A DNA stretch of 64,000 nt, taken from Duganella rivi (GTDB lineage: Bacteria; Pseudomonadota; Gammaproteobacteria; Burkholderiales; Burkholderiaceae_D). Below, piece after piece: positions 43,336 through 51,677 of the stretch. Location of the stretch: the NCBI RefSeq assembly GCF_009857435.1, contig NZ_WWCK01000001.1, forward strand, positions 496,001 to 560,000. Direction: 5' to 3'. Numbering within the stretch: the stretch's first letter is position 1; every line of letters starts with the position of its first letter. The notes under the pieces are model-generated. The model did no database searches, had not been told where the DNA came from, and saw only the letters and a list, made by a program, of their open reading frames with translations. A program made the position numbers and the translations under genes.

Positions 43336-45657
43336 TTAAAACTTGGTCGCGAGGCTCACACCAATACTGCGCGGCGCAAGGCGATAGCCCTGCACGATGG
43401 ACGCCACTTGCGGGTGCTGGATGATGGTGTCGGTATCGAACGCGTTCTTCACAAACACCGTGAAGGCGTAGCTGCCAAAGGTCATGCCGCCACTGAAGTC
43501 GGTGGTGTGATAGGACGGACGATCATGGTCGGTCTGCTCAGGATCGAGCGAGCCTTTGCTGGAGCCTACCCACTGCATGCCCGCCATCACAAACGCCGGA
43601 CGCTCCCATGCCGAGAAGTTGTAGGTCGCGTTGACCGCCGCGTTATATTTCGGTACGCCCTGAATCCGCGCACCGGCCACCGCGCCGACCACGCCGTTTT
43701 CGATGCCGACATCGTTGGACAGCTCGGCCTTCACATAGCCGCCCGATGCGCTCAGCGTGAGGCCCGGCAGCGGCTTGGCCTTGATGTCGAACTCAAAGCC
43801 TTTGGTAGTAGCGTCGCCCGCATTGGCGTTGTAGGTGTACGCGCAAGTCGGCAGGTAGACGCCCTGCTGGATGTTCTTCCACTTCACGTAGAACACGTCC
43901 GCATTCAAGGTCACGCGGTTGTTGAGGAAGCGCGATTTGCTGCCCACTTCGTAACTCCACAAGCTGTCCGGCGAATACGACGGCGGGCCTTTCTCGATGC
44001 CGTTCGCTTCCAGATCGGGGCCGCAAGTCGTCGGCGGCACGTAGATGTTGGCGCCGCCGAGGCGGAAGCCTTTGGCCACGCTGGTGTACACGGTGTTGGC
44101 CGGGTTCACTTCCCACGTCAGCGCATACTTCGGCGTGAAAGCGCTGGACGAAGTCTCGGCGCTGCTGTTGTTGCCCGCGCCGGCGAGGTAGTTGCCGTTG
44201 CGCTGCTCCAGCGTGGTATTCGCTTTCAGGTAGCGCGCGCCGACGGTGGCGTGCACGGTCGGCGAGAAGTAGTAGTTCAACTCACCGAAAATCGATGCCT
44301 GCTTCTCGCGATAATGGAAAGCGCCGGCAAACGAGTTATCGTTCGGGAATTGGCCGGGACGCGCATCCGGCAGCAAATCAGGATCGGCGATATCGAAGCC
44401 GAACTGCTTGAACAAATCGGTCACGCCGAATATAGGATCATTCTCGATCACGTTGGTGTGCTGGCGCGAGAAGTAAGTACCGGCCAGCCAAGTCCACGGC
44501 GACACCTTCTCATCATACGGATGCGAAGCAAGGCGGAACTCCTGCGACACCTGGCGCACCTGATTATTCAAGTAGACCGCCGACGGCAAGCCGGCAATCG
44601 CTTCGATCAGTTCCGGCGGCGCTTTGCCGCCATCTTCGGTCGACGTGAGGAAGGTCGACAGCGAATAGCTGTTGTAGGCCGAGCCATTTTGCGTGCGGTC
44701 GAACTTGCGCTGGAAGTAGCTGGTGGCCGAGGTCAAATCAAACGGGCCGAGATCCCAGTTGACGGTCACGCTAGGCGCCAGCAGCTTATCGATCGACGGC
44801 TCGCGCACTTGCTTCTGCGCTTGATACAGCGGCAGCTCCAGATTGAAGGCCGCGATATCCTTGGCGTCGATGCGCTGGTAGTAGACCGACGGCGTCACCG
44901 TCACCGAGCGCGTTGGCCGCCACTTCAGCGAAGCGCGGAATTCCTGATCGTTGATCTTGTTGATGTTGTTGGCGATGACCTTGCCGTCGCCATCCACCTG
45001 GTTGATGTAGCCGCCCGTGTGCTGCGCCTGCACGCCGATGCGCAGCGCCAGTTCTTCAGGAATCAGCGGGAAATTGGCCACCACGTTGGCCGCATAGTTT
45101 GCGCTGCCGCCCTTGGTGCTGGAGCCTTCCGTGTACGTGGTGAATTCGCGCTCCTTCAAATCCGGCTCGTTCGGCACGAACTTGATGGTGCCGCCCATCG
45201 AGCTAGCGCCGTACAAGGTTGCTTGCGGGCCGCGCAGCACTTCCACCCGGTCGATATCGAAGAAGCGCGGCTCGATATTGCCCATGGTGTAGACGTTGCC
45301 GACCGTGACCGGCGTATCGCCAAGATAGATGCCGACCGTGGCCGCACCTGCCGTCGAGCTGATACCGCGGATCTCGATGTTGGAGGTGCCCGGCCCGGCG
45401 CCGCCATTACCGCTGGCCGCCGTGAAGGAGATATTCGGCACCACCCGCGTTAAATCGGTGATGTCGCGCACATGCTCCGCCTGCAGCTGGGAGCCTGTCA
45501 CGGCGCTGATACTCATCGCCACCTTGGCCGGATCTTCCTTGCGCTTTTGCGCAGTGACCTTCACGACTTCGATTTCATCCGACTGCTGCTGTGCCCACGA
45601 TGGGGCGCTGAATGCTGCAAGGACGGCGGTGGCGATGAGTTTGCGTCGAATATCCAT
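43336..45657 (-). CDS. TonB-dependent outer-membrane receptor
   Basis: A 773-residue TonB-dependent receptor. Signal peptide RRKLIATAVLAAFSAPSWAQ; TonB-box-like EIEVVKVTAQKRKED; plug with IEIRGISSTAGAATVGIYLGDTPV and DRVEVLRGPQATLYGASSMGGTIKF; barrel ending in SLATKF with terminal Phe. This plug style (QRRxED N-terminus, GDTPV) is of the Fiu/FecA-like siderophore and sugar-importing group; the substrate is not determined. AAGGAG is at proper distance from the Met at 45657. A strong palindrome stands 22 bases upstream and may be its operator. Confidence 0.93.
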   Translation of the reverse strand: MDIRRKLIATAVLAAFSAPSWAQQQSDEIEVVKVTAQKRKEDPAKVAMSISAVTGSQLQAEHVRDITDLTRVVPNISFTAASGNGGAGPGTSNIEIRGISSTAGAATVGIYLGDTPVTVGNVYTMGNIEPRFFDIDRVEVLRGPQATLYGASSMGGTIKFVPNEPDLKEREFTTYTEGSSTKGGSANYAANVVANFPLIPEELALRIGVQAQHTGGYINQVDGDGKVIANNINKINDQEFRASLKWRPTRSVTVTPSVYYQRIDAKDIAAFNLELPLYQAQKQVREPSIDKLLAPSVTVNWDLGPFDLTSATSYFQRKFDRTQNGSAYNSYSLSTFLTSTEDGGKAPPELIEAIAGLPSAVYLNNQVRQVSQEFRLASHPYDEKVSPWTWLAGTYFSRQHTNVIENDPIFGVTDLFKQFGFDIADPDLLPDARPGQFPNDNSFAGAFHYREKQASIFGELNYYFSPTVHATVGARYLKANTTLEQRNGNYLAGAGNNSSAETSSSAFTPKYALTWEVNPANTVYTSVAKGFRLGGANIYVPPTTCGPDLEANGIEKGPPSYSPDSLWSYEVGSKSRFLNNRVTLNADVFYVKWKNIQQGVYLPTCAYTYNANAGDATTKGFEFDIKAKPLPGLTLSASGGYVKAELSNDVGIENGVVGAVAGARIQGVPKYNAAVNATYNFSAWERPAFVMAGMQWVGSSKGSLDPEQTDHDRPSYHTTDFSGGMTFGSYAFTVFVKNAFDTDTIIQHPQVASIVQGYRLAPRSIGVSLATKF

Positions 45658-45678
45658 GTGCGGTCTTCTCCTTGGCGC

Positions 45679-45699
45679 CCCAAAATGATGCATTTTGGG
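45679..45699. promoter_or_regulatory. Strong operator-like palindrome before TonB receptor
   Basis: CCCAAAATG, spacer ATG, then CATTTTGGG: a perfect 9-base inverted repeat with 3-base spacer, directly upstream of the receptor ribosome site. Its compact, high-symmetry form fits a repressor dimer site. Confidence 0.6.
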
Positions 45700-45774
45700 T
45701 TAGTTGCTTATATTAACCATATTAATGTTTTAACAAAGCAAGAAGTTTGCCAAGGCGTTGGTATCCGTCCACAG

Positions 45775-45930
45775 CTACTTGGTGACGCGCTTGCGCTCAC
45801 CGCCAACCGGCTGCGGATGGTAAAGCGGCAGCTTATGCCGCTCCCGGTAGGCTTGAACCGCCAACAAGTAGCGATAGTAGGCCTGGGCGACAGGATCATC
45901 CGGCACCACGGCATCCGATTTGTTTTCCAT
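45775..45930 (-). CDS. Small conserved-looking protein (51 aa)
   Basis: A 51-codon gene reading M-ENKSDAVVPDDPVAQAYYRY...KLPLYHPQPVGGERKRVTK. GGAG stands six bases before the ATG. The composition is ordinary for a protein (acidic N-terminus, aromatic helix, basic end), and it lies in line with the MarR-like gene 65 bases upstream on the same strand. No family is recognised. A near-perfect palindrome at 45941-45957, similar to a second copy near the regulator start, sits just before it, so it may be a target of that regulator. Confidence 0.6.
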   Translation of the reverse strand: MENKSDAVVPDDPVAQAYYRYLLAVQAYRERHKLPLYHPQPVGGERKRVTK

Positions 45931-45940
45931 TGCAGACTCC

Positions 45941-45957
45941 GCTATAAATTTTATAGC
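45941..45957. promoter_or_regulatory. Candidate MarR-type operator, copy A
   Basis: GCTATAAATTTTATAGC, a near-perfect palindrome ten bases upstream of the 51-codon gene. A related copy (GCTATAAATTTTAGC) lies at 46353-46367. Confidence 0.5.
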
Positions 45958-45995
45958 AGTTTAGCGCAGCATCTACCGGATCGCAATTTGTTTTA

Positions 45996-46352
45996 TTAAC
46001 TGAGTTTAGTAGCTTGTATGAGGCACTTCGACAGTTTGTCGAAGTGCAGCAAGGCGGCCTGGGTGAGTTCAATCTGCTTGCGGCGCGTGTCCTCGGTATC
46101 GGACAACATGATCCAGCCTTTTTCACGCATGGATATCAAGCGGGTATGCAGCGTGGCCGGAGAACCTAAATCCTTCTTTGCCATCATGTCGCGGACTGAC
46201 AAGCGCTCCTCCGCCTGCCCCGCGCGCGCGACGATAGCGAGGATGCGTTCTTCCAGCGGATCGAGCGCCGGCAGCGACGGCAAGCCGCGCAGCGCTTCGG
46301 CCAATTGCAGGAAGCGCATGTAGATGTCGGCAGGTCGTTTAGGGGTACTCAT
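45996..46352 (-). CDS. MarR-like winged-helix regulator
   Basis: A 118-residue protein with a winged-helix fold: LDPLEERILAIVARAG, recognition-helix region LSVRDMMAKKDLGSPATLHTRLISMREKGWI, wing MLSDTEDTRRKQIELTQAAL. The last part matches the MarR beta-wing (D.R...I.LT..G). It overlaps the upstream membrane gene (ATGA). It probably binds the GCTATAAATTTT palindromes and so regulates itself and the neighbouring small gene (inference). Confidence 0.78.
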   Translation of the reverse strand: MSTPKRPADIYMRFLQLAEALRGLPSLPALDPLEERILAIVARAGQAEERLSVRDMMAKKDLGSPATLHTRLISMREKGWIMLSDTEDTRRKQIELTQAALLHFDKLSKCLIQATKLS

Positions 46353-46882
46353 GCTATAAATTTTAGCACAAGCTTGGCGCTGTACAGCACAATCAGCGTG
46401 CCGATCAAATCACCGGCAAACATCACCGCGAAACTTCCAGGGTCGCCATGCACGGCAAACCACAGGTGATGCAGCAGCGGGCTGGCGAGCGAGCAGCCTA
46501 CCGCGCAAATCAGCAATCGCCCGGGGGTGAGATTGGTGAGCGAATCACGCAGGCCCAGGTACTTTTGCGCGACCAGGTAAATGACGTAGGGGCCGATGGC
46601 GCCGGCGATGGCGCCGCTAGTCGCGCGCAGCGCGTCGCCGGGAAAATAGTAGAAATAGCAGGCCAGCCAGCCGGCGATCAGCAAGCCCACCGCACCGGCG
46701 CGGCCGAACAGCAAGGTACACAACAGCCGCGTGCCGGCCGGCAGATACACCCAACCTATCCCTTGCAGGAATTCGGCGCGCTGGAAAAACAATTCATTCA
46801 CCAGCATTGCCAGGCCGTGTATCAGGATCGTCGCCAGCACAAGATACAGGTTCATGCGGAAGGGGGAAATCGGTGTATTCAT
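46349..46882 (-). CDS. MASE1-like integral membrane protein
   Basis: A 177-residue protein of about five membrane helices (LVLATILIHGLAMLVNELFF, GRAGAVGLLIAGWLACYFYYFPG, LICAVGCSLASPLLHHLW...). The stretch GWVYLPAGTRLLCTLLFGRAGAVGL resembles the MASE1 sensor-membrane domain, but no signalling output domain is attached. It begins three bases after the amidohydrolase stop and overlaps the MarR-like gene, so the amidohydrolase, this gene and the regulator probably form an operon. Role unknown. Confidence 0.7.
   Translation of the reverse strand: MNTPISPFRMNLYLVLATILIHGLAMLVNELFFQRAEFLQGIGWVYLPAGTRLLCTLLFGRAGAVGLLIAGWLACYFYYFPGDALRATSGAIAGAIGPYVIYLVAQKYLGLRDSLTNLTPGRLLICAVGCSLASPLLHHLWFAVHGDPGSFAVMFAGDLIGTLIVLYSAKLVLKFIA
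46353..46367. promoter_or_regulatory. Candidate MarR-type operator, copy B
   Basis: GCTATAAATTTTAGC just upstream of the MarR-like start codon, within the 3' end of the membrane-protein gene. It matches copy A except for two missing bases on one arm. Confidence 0.45.
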
Positions 46883-46885
46883 GGA

Positions 46886-48244
46886 TTACAGGCCGTAGTC
46901 GACATCCCTCGGTGCGATGCCTTCATCGGCGCTGGCAACGAAAGCCTGCGCCTTGCTATCCTGCTTGTAGACCACGCCCTCTTTCATCACGAAGCTGACC
47001 TTGGTCATCAGGTTGATGTCGGCCAGCGGATTGCCCGGCACCGCCACCAGGTCGGCGAACTTGCCGGCGCTGATGCTGCCCAAATCCTTCTCTTGCTTGA
47101 GCAGCGCGGCGGCCTGGGTGGTGGCGGCTTGAATCGCGGCCAGCGGCGGCATGCCCGCTTCCACCATGTAGCCGAATTCCTTGGCGTTGTCGCCGTGCGG
47201 ATAAACGGCGGCGTCGGTACCGAAGGCGATCTTCACGCCGGCCTTGTAGGCGCGGCCGGCCGTGCCCTGGATCAGCGGGCCAATGGCGGCGGCCTTCGCT
47301 GCCACTTGCGGCGGGAAGTAGCCCGGCACCTTGGCTTTGCCCTCGACGTATTTGCCGGCGATGATGGTGGGGACGTAGAAGGTGCCGTGCTCCTTCATCA
47401 GCTTCATGTCCTCTTCGTTCATGTAGGTGCCGTGCTCGATCGAATCGACGCCGCCGATAACGGCGCGGCGGATCGCCTCGGCGCCGTGCGCGTGGGCGGC
47501 CACCGTCATTTCGTAATCGTGGGCGGCAGCGACGACGGCCTTGATTTCTTCGATGGTCATCTGCGCGTTGTCGGCGCTCTTGCTTTCATCGAGCACGCCG
47601 CCGGACGGCATGATCTTGATCAGGTCTGCGCCGTCCTTGTAGTGCTGGCGCACCGCCTTCCATGCATCGGCGGCGCTGTTGATGATGCCGTCCTTGGGGC
47701 CGTAGTCGGCCATCAAGTCGGCGCGGTAGCCGTCCGAATCGTCGGCGTGGCCGCCGGTGGAGCCGACTGCTTTACCGGCGCTGAAAATGCGCGGGCCGGG
47801 AATCACGCCGGCGTTGATGGCGTTGCGCAGCGAGATCGAGGTGTTATCACGGTCGCCCAAATTGCGCACCGTGGTGAAGCCGGCCATCAGCGTCACGCGC
47901 GCGTAGTTGGTCGAGCGGATGGCGTAGTCGGCGATATTCCAGCGGAACTGGTCGGAGTAGCCGGTGGGGCTGGTTTGACTGGTGAGGTGGGTGTGGCTGT
48001 CGATCAGGCCGGGCAAGCAGGTTTGGCCGGCGAGGTCGATGACGGTGGCGCCTGCAGGAGCCTGGCGTCCGGCGACCACCTGCGTGATGCGCTTGCCGTC
48101 GATGACCACCGTGGTCTCGCCCAGCAGCTTGCCGGCTTGCGTGTCGAGTAGCTGGCCGCACTGCACGGCAACGAGGGATGGCGCGGCGCTGGCGCAGGTG
48201 GCGAAGCAAGCGGCGGCAATGGTCATGCCAGTGTGAATACGCAT
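46886..48244 (-). CDS. Exported metal-dependent amidohydrolase (prolidase-like)
   Basis: A 452-residue exported enzyme of the amidohydrolase superfamily (Xaa-Pro dipeptidase/imidazolonepropionase-like group). Signal peptide TIAAACFATCASA; metal motif DSHTHL; bridging carboxy-Lys region DLIKIMPSGG; His ligands in AAHAHGAEA and SIEHGTYM; Asp in FGTDAAVYPHG. Such enzymes cleave dipeptides, for example N-terminal to Pro, or other amides. AAGGAG stands before the Met at 48244. It is the first gene of the apparent operon with the membrane protein and regulator. It diverges from the GH9 gene. Confidence 0.9.
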   Translation of the reverse strand: MRIHTGMTIAAACFATCASAAPSLVAVQCGQLLDTQAGKLLGETTVVIDGKRITQVVAGRQAPAGATVIDLAGQTCLPGLIDSHTHLTSQTSPTGYSDQFRWNIADYAIRSTNYARVTLMAGFTTVRNLGDRDNTSISLRNAINAGVIPGPRIFSAGKAVGSTGGHADDSDGYRADLMADYGPKDGIINSAADAWKAVRQHYKDGADLIKIMPSGGVLDESKSADNAQMTIEEIKAVVAAAHDYEMTVAAHAHGAEAIRRAVIGGVDSIEHGTYMNEEDMKLMKEHGTFYVPTIIAGKYVEGKAKVPGYFPPQVAAKAAAIGPLIQGTAGRAYKAGVKIAFGTDAAVYPHGDNAKEFGYMVEAGMPPLAAIQAATTQAAALLKQEKDLGSISAGKFADLVAVPGNPLADINLMTKVSFVMKEGVVYKQDSKAQAFVASADEGIAPRDVDYGL

Positions 48245-48299
48245 CGAAACTCCTTGGGTAAAAGGTGAGCGCAAAGTTTATCCCAACGATGATTGATGT

Positions 48300-50567
48300 A
48301 TGATGAAAAAGCTTTCATATAACAAAACAGATGGAGACCTCACCTTGAGCATTTCTGTATCTAATACTGCTGTTAGCGCTATCAATCAGCTGGCCGCCGC
48401 TGCCCTGCTATTGGCCTTAGGCGCTGACGCCAGCGCGGCCATCCGCGTCAACCAGCTTGGCTTTGAACCGCAATCCGAAAAGCTGGCCGTGGTGACCGAC
48501 GGCGCGGCCAGCAGCTTCGACGTCGTAGCCGCCGACACCGGCAAGACTGTTTTCAGCGGCAAGCTCGGTGCACCGGCGTCGTGGAAGCCGTCGGCGGAAA
48601 CGGTGCGAGTGGCGGACTTCTCTGCGCTGAAAACGCCCGGCGAATACCGCATCAAGATCGATGGCCAAGCCCAGTCCGACCGCTTCGTCATCCGCGCCGA
48701 CGCCTATCGGGCCCTGAACGCGGCGGCCATCAAGTCCTACTACCTGAACCGCTCCGGCATCGCGCTGTTGCCGCAATATGCCGGCGTGTACGCGCGCCCT
48801 GCCGGTCACCCGGATGACAAGGTGCTGGTGCACGCGTCGGCGGTGTCGAAGCAGCGCGCCGAGGGCAGCGTGCTGTCCAGTCCCAAGGGCTGGTACGACG
48901 CCGGCGACTACAACAAATACATCGTCAACTCCGGCATCTCGACCTACACCCTGCTGGCGGCGTTCGAACACTTCCCGCAATACTTCGCCAAACAAAACCT
49001 CAGCATCCCGGAATCGGGCAACGGCCTGCCGGACATTCTCAACGAGGCGTTGTGGAACCTCGACTGGATGCTGACCATGCAAGACCCCAATGACGGCGGC
49101 GTGTATCACAAGCTGACCAACAAGTCGTTCGACGGCATGGTGATGCCCGACCAGGCACAGCAAGCGCCGCGCTACGTAGTGCAGAAAAGTACCGCGGCGA
49201 CGCTCGACTTCGCGGCAACCATGGCCGCGGCCAGCCGCATCTTCAAGGCTTACGAACAGCAGCGTCCCGGCCTGTCGGCGCGCATGATGGCGGCGGCGGA
49301 AGCGGCATGGCAATGGGCGCAAGCCAATCCGGCGGTGGTGTTCCGCAATCCGTCCGATATCAAGACCGGCGAATATGGCGACGCCCACCTCGATGACGAA
49401 TTTGCGTGGGCAGCGGCGGAGCTGTACATCGGCACCGGCAAGGACAGCTACTATCGCGCCATCAAGGCGGAGCAGCTGCCCGCCACCACGCCGGCATGGA
49501 GCGACGTCGGCGGCCTGGCGTGGATCTCGCTGGCGCAGCACCGCGCGCACCTGACGCCGGCGGCCGACCGCAAGCTGATCGAACGCCGCATCGACGGCCT
49601 GGCCGTCAACCTGGCTGCCAGCTGGCGCGACTCCGCCTACCGCGTGGCGATGCAAGACAAGGACTTCGTTTGGGGCAGCAATGCCGTGGTGCTGAACCAG
49701 GCCATGATGCTGTTGCAAGGCTATCGGCTGAACGGCAAAGCCGAGTACCTGCAGGCGGCGCAATCGGGGCTCGACTATGTGCTGGGCCGGAATGCCACCG
49801 GCTACTCCTTCGTCACCGGCTTTGGCGCGCGGCCGGCCATGCATCCGCATCACCGTCCATCGGAGGCGGACAAAGTGGCGGCGCCGGTGCCGGGCTTCCT
49901 GGTCGGCGGCCCGCAGGCCGGCCAGCAGGACAAGAAAGACTGCCCGGCGCCCTACCCGGCCAACCTGCCCGCGACTTCGTATCTCGATCACGTGTGCAGC
50001 TACGCCAGCAACGAAATCGCCATCAACTGGAACGCGCCGCTGGTGTATGTCTCGGCCGCGCTCGACCAACTCACCGCAGGAGCATCAATGGAACAAAAAG
50101 TAGAACTGTCCACGCTGATTCATCAGGAACAAGTGCTGCAATTCGATAGCTTCAACAACGACACCGCACTGGCGCTGGGCCTGAAGGTGATTGAACTGGC
50201 GCGCGCCGCCGGCAAGTCGGTGTCCGTCAACGTCACACAGGACGGCACCATGCTGTTCTACCACGGCATGCCCGGCACCAACGCCGACAACGCCAACTGG
50301 ATCCGCCGCAAGAGCAACCTGGTCAACCGCACCGGCCACAGCTCGTTCTACACCCACACCGAGGTAAAGAACGCCGGCGGCGACTACGACGCGCTGCCGG
50401 GCCTGGACATGAAAGAGTTCGCGGCGCATGGCGGCTCCTTCCCGCTGGTCGTCAAAGGCAAGGGCCGCATCGGCACGCTGACCGTCAGCGGCCTGCCGGG
50501 CGCCGAGGATCACGCGATGGCGGTGGCCGCGCTGAAAGCCGTCCTGAACATCGACACCAAGCTCTGA
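48300..50567 (+). CDS. GH9 glycosidase fused in frame to a UPF0303 heme-degrading-type domain
   Basis: A 755-residue reading frame. Residues ~1-46 hold a signal-like hydrophobic segment (INQLAAAALLLALGADASAA); 47-130 an Ig-like CelD_N domain (AIRVNQLGFEPQSEKLAVV); then the GH9 catalytic (alpha/alpha)6 domain. Catalytic Asp200/Asp203 are in GWYDAGDYNK, the substrate site is GYSFVTGFG...HPHHRPS, and the acid Glu572 is in YASNEIAINWNAPLVYVSA. From residue 597 the frame continues as a complete UPF0303 domain. The join lacks any linker, and an internal AGGAG/ATG is present (see next entry). A TTG start at 48345 with GGAG is an alternative N-terminus. GH9 enzymes cut beta-1,4-glucans or glucosaminides. 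Confidence 0.85.
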   Translation: MMKKLSYNKTDGDLTLSISVSNTAVSAINQLAAAALLLALGADASAAIRVNQLGFEPQSEKLAVVTDGAASSFDVVAADTGKTVFSGKLGAPASWKPSAETVRVADFSALKTPGEYRIKIDGQAQSDRFVIRADAYRALNAAAIKSYYLNRSGIALLPQYAGVYARPAGHPDDKVLVHASAVSKQRAEGSVLSSPKGWYDAGDYNKYIVNSGISTYTLLAAFEHFPQYFAKQNLSIPESGNGLPDILNEALWNLDWMLTMQDPNDGGVYHKLTNKSFDGMVMPDQAQQAPRYVVQKSTAATLDFAATMAAASRIFKAYEQQRPGLSARMMAAAEAAWQWAQANPAVVFRNPSDIKTGEYGDAHLDDEFAWAAAELYIGTGKDSYYRAIKAEQLPATTPAWSDVGGLAWISLAQHRAHLTPAADRKLIERRIDGLAVNLAASWRDSAYRVAMQDKDFVWGSNAVVLNQAMMLLQGYRLNGKAEYLQAAQSGLDYVLGRNATGYSFVTGFGARPAMHPHHRPSEADKVAAPVPGFLVGGPQAGQQDKKDCPAPYPANLPATSYLDHVCSYASNEIAINWNAPLVYVSAALDQLTAGASMEQKVELSTLIHQEQVLQFDSFNNDTALALGLKVIELARAAGKSVSVNVTQDGTMLFYHGMPGTNADNANWIRRKSNLVNRTGHSSFYTHTEVKNAGGDYDALPGLDMKEFAAHGGSFPLVVKGKGRIGTLTVSGLPGAEDHAMAVAALKAVLNIDTKL
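50088..50567 (+). CDS. UPF0303/heme-degrading domain protein, internal start
   Basis: Within the previous frame, ATG at 50088 is preceded by AGGAG with 5-base spacing, and from it a complete 159-residue UPF0303 protein runs to the same stop (EQKVELSTLIHQEQVLQF...NWIRRKSNLVNRTGHSS...GLDMKEFAAHGGSFP). UPF0303 (HbpS/GlcG-like fold) members are usually stand-alone cytosolic proteins. The codon before this ATG is TCA; one base change (TGA or TAA) would restore a stop for the GH9 gene. I think the domain is at least partly made as a separate protein. Confidence 0.7.
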   Translation: MEQKVELSTLIHQEQVLQFDSFNNDTALALGLKVIELARAAGKSVSVNVTQDGTMLFYHGMPGTNADNANWIRRKSNLVNRTGHSSFYTHTEVKNAGGDYDALPGLDMKEFAAHGGSFPLVVKGKGRIGTLTVSGLPGAEDHAMAVAALKAVLNIDTKL

Positions 50568-50575
50568 GGATACCC

Positions 50576-50641
50576 ATGAGCGGCATCATCCGCTGGGGCA
50601 TCCTCGGCACGGCTGTGCTGTGCGGCGCTGGCGGAATCTAG
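50576..50641 (+). pseudogene. N-terminal remnant of a Gfo/Idh/MocA oxidoreductase
   Basis: ATG at 50576 opens a 21-codon stub reading M-SGIIRWGILGTAVLCGAGGI and then stops. RWGILGTA is the start of the Rossmann fold in Gfo/Idh/MocA dehydrogenases, which often follow UPF0303 genes. The rest of the gene is gone; the sequence passes straight into the end of the convergent LysR gene. The break therefore lies near 50610-50641. Confidence 0.65.
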
Positions 50642-51567
50642 GGCACCGACCCGTAGAATTTTTCGTCGTAGTGCTGGCGCTCAAACTCCTCTTTGACGAA
50701 GTCGATAAACGCCCGCGACTTGGCCGGCATCAGGTTGCGGGTGCTGTAGAAGAGAGACACCTTCCCGGCATCCACCCACCAGCCGGGTAATAGCCTGACC
50801 AGCGAGCCGTCCTGGAGCCCAGGCAGCGCGTCTGGCACGACCAGCAGGGCGACGCCCAGACCGAGCCTCGCGGCCTGGATCACGCCAACGGCATCGTTCA
50901 CGATCAGCGACTCGCGTAGCTCAGCCACTGTCTCCTGATTTTTAGCATTGCGCATCGTCCACTGGCGAACTCGTCCCTGGTTGCTACTCCTGATCACAAT
51001 GCCGTCGAGGGCAGCCAGTTCAGCCGGATGCCTGGGCATACCCTGCGCTTCCACGTAGCCGGGCGACGCGACGGCAACCAGGTGCGCCGGGGCCAGCGGA
51101 ACTGCGACCAGGCCTTCACCGCGTCCTATGCCCCCGCCCACTGTGACATCAAACCCCTCGGCGACAATGTCCACCTGGCGATTTTCCAGGTGCCATTCCA
51201 CGCGCAGGTTCGGATAGCGTTCCCGCATGGCCGGCAGCATGGGCATCAGGTAATTGAGGCCGAAGGCCGTGGGCGTGCTGATCTTGAGAAGCCCCGAAGG
51301 CCCCGCGTTCACGTTCCCCACCTGCGACAGTGCGGCCTGTAGAACATCCAGGCTGCTGCCCATGTTGGCCATCAACTGCTCCCCCGCCTCGGTCAAGCTG
51401 AGCTTGCGCGTGGTGCGATGGAACAGGCGCACCCCAAGGTTCCGCTCCAGCATGGCGACGTTCCGGCTGATAGCAGTGGGCGTCAGCCCGAGGCGCCGGG
51501 CGGCAGCCGAGAAGCTCCCCGCCTCCGCGCTGCGAATGAAAGACTCAAGGTTCGACAAGGTTTCCAT
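50638..51567 (-). CDS. LysR-family transcriptional regulator
   Basis: A 309-residue LysR regulator. The N-terminal helix-turn-helix is LESFIRSAEAGSFSAAARRLGLTPTAISRNVAMLERNLGVRLFHRTTRKL; the effector-binding domain follows, with GLNYLMPMLPAMRERYPNLRVEWHL. It is divergent from the NAD(P)-binding and Old Yellow Enzyme genes, with 110 bases between, so it most likely controls them in response to an electrophile or metabolite (inference). Its 3' end overlaps the remnant of a Gfo/Idh/MocA gene on the other strand. Confidence 0.92.
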   Translation of the reverse strand: METLSNLESFIRSAEAGSFSAAARRLGLTPTAISRNVAMLERNLGVRLFHRTTRKLSLTEAGEQLMANMGSSLDVLQAALSQVGNVNAGPSGLLKISTPTAFGLNYLMPMLPAMRERYPNLRVEWHLENRQVDIVAEGFDVTVGGGIGRGEGLVAVPLAPAHLVAVASPGYVEAQGMPRHPAELAALDGIVIRSSNQGRVRQWTMRNAKNQETVAELRESLIVNDAVGVIQAARLGLGVALLVVPDALPGLQDGSLVRLLPGWWVDAGKVSLFYSTRNLMPAKSRAFIDFVKEEFERQHYDEKFYGSVP

Positions 51568-51677
51568 GCGCTGATTTTACACGAACAGTGGAAAGTCTTA
51601 CCAATCATTACCGACTAATCATGCGGCAATTAAAACGGCAAACTTACTCCATCAACTAACCCAACAAGGAGTAAATC

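Noticed and set aside
48417-50069. Minus-strand frame of 550 codons across GH9
   Set aside because: The GH9 catalytic motifs are on the plus strand; the opposite product is low-complexity Arg/Val/Gly-rich and shows no fold.
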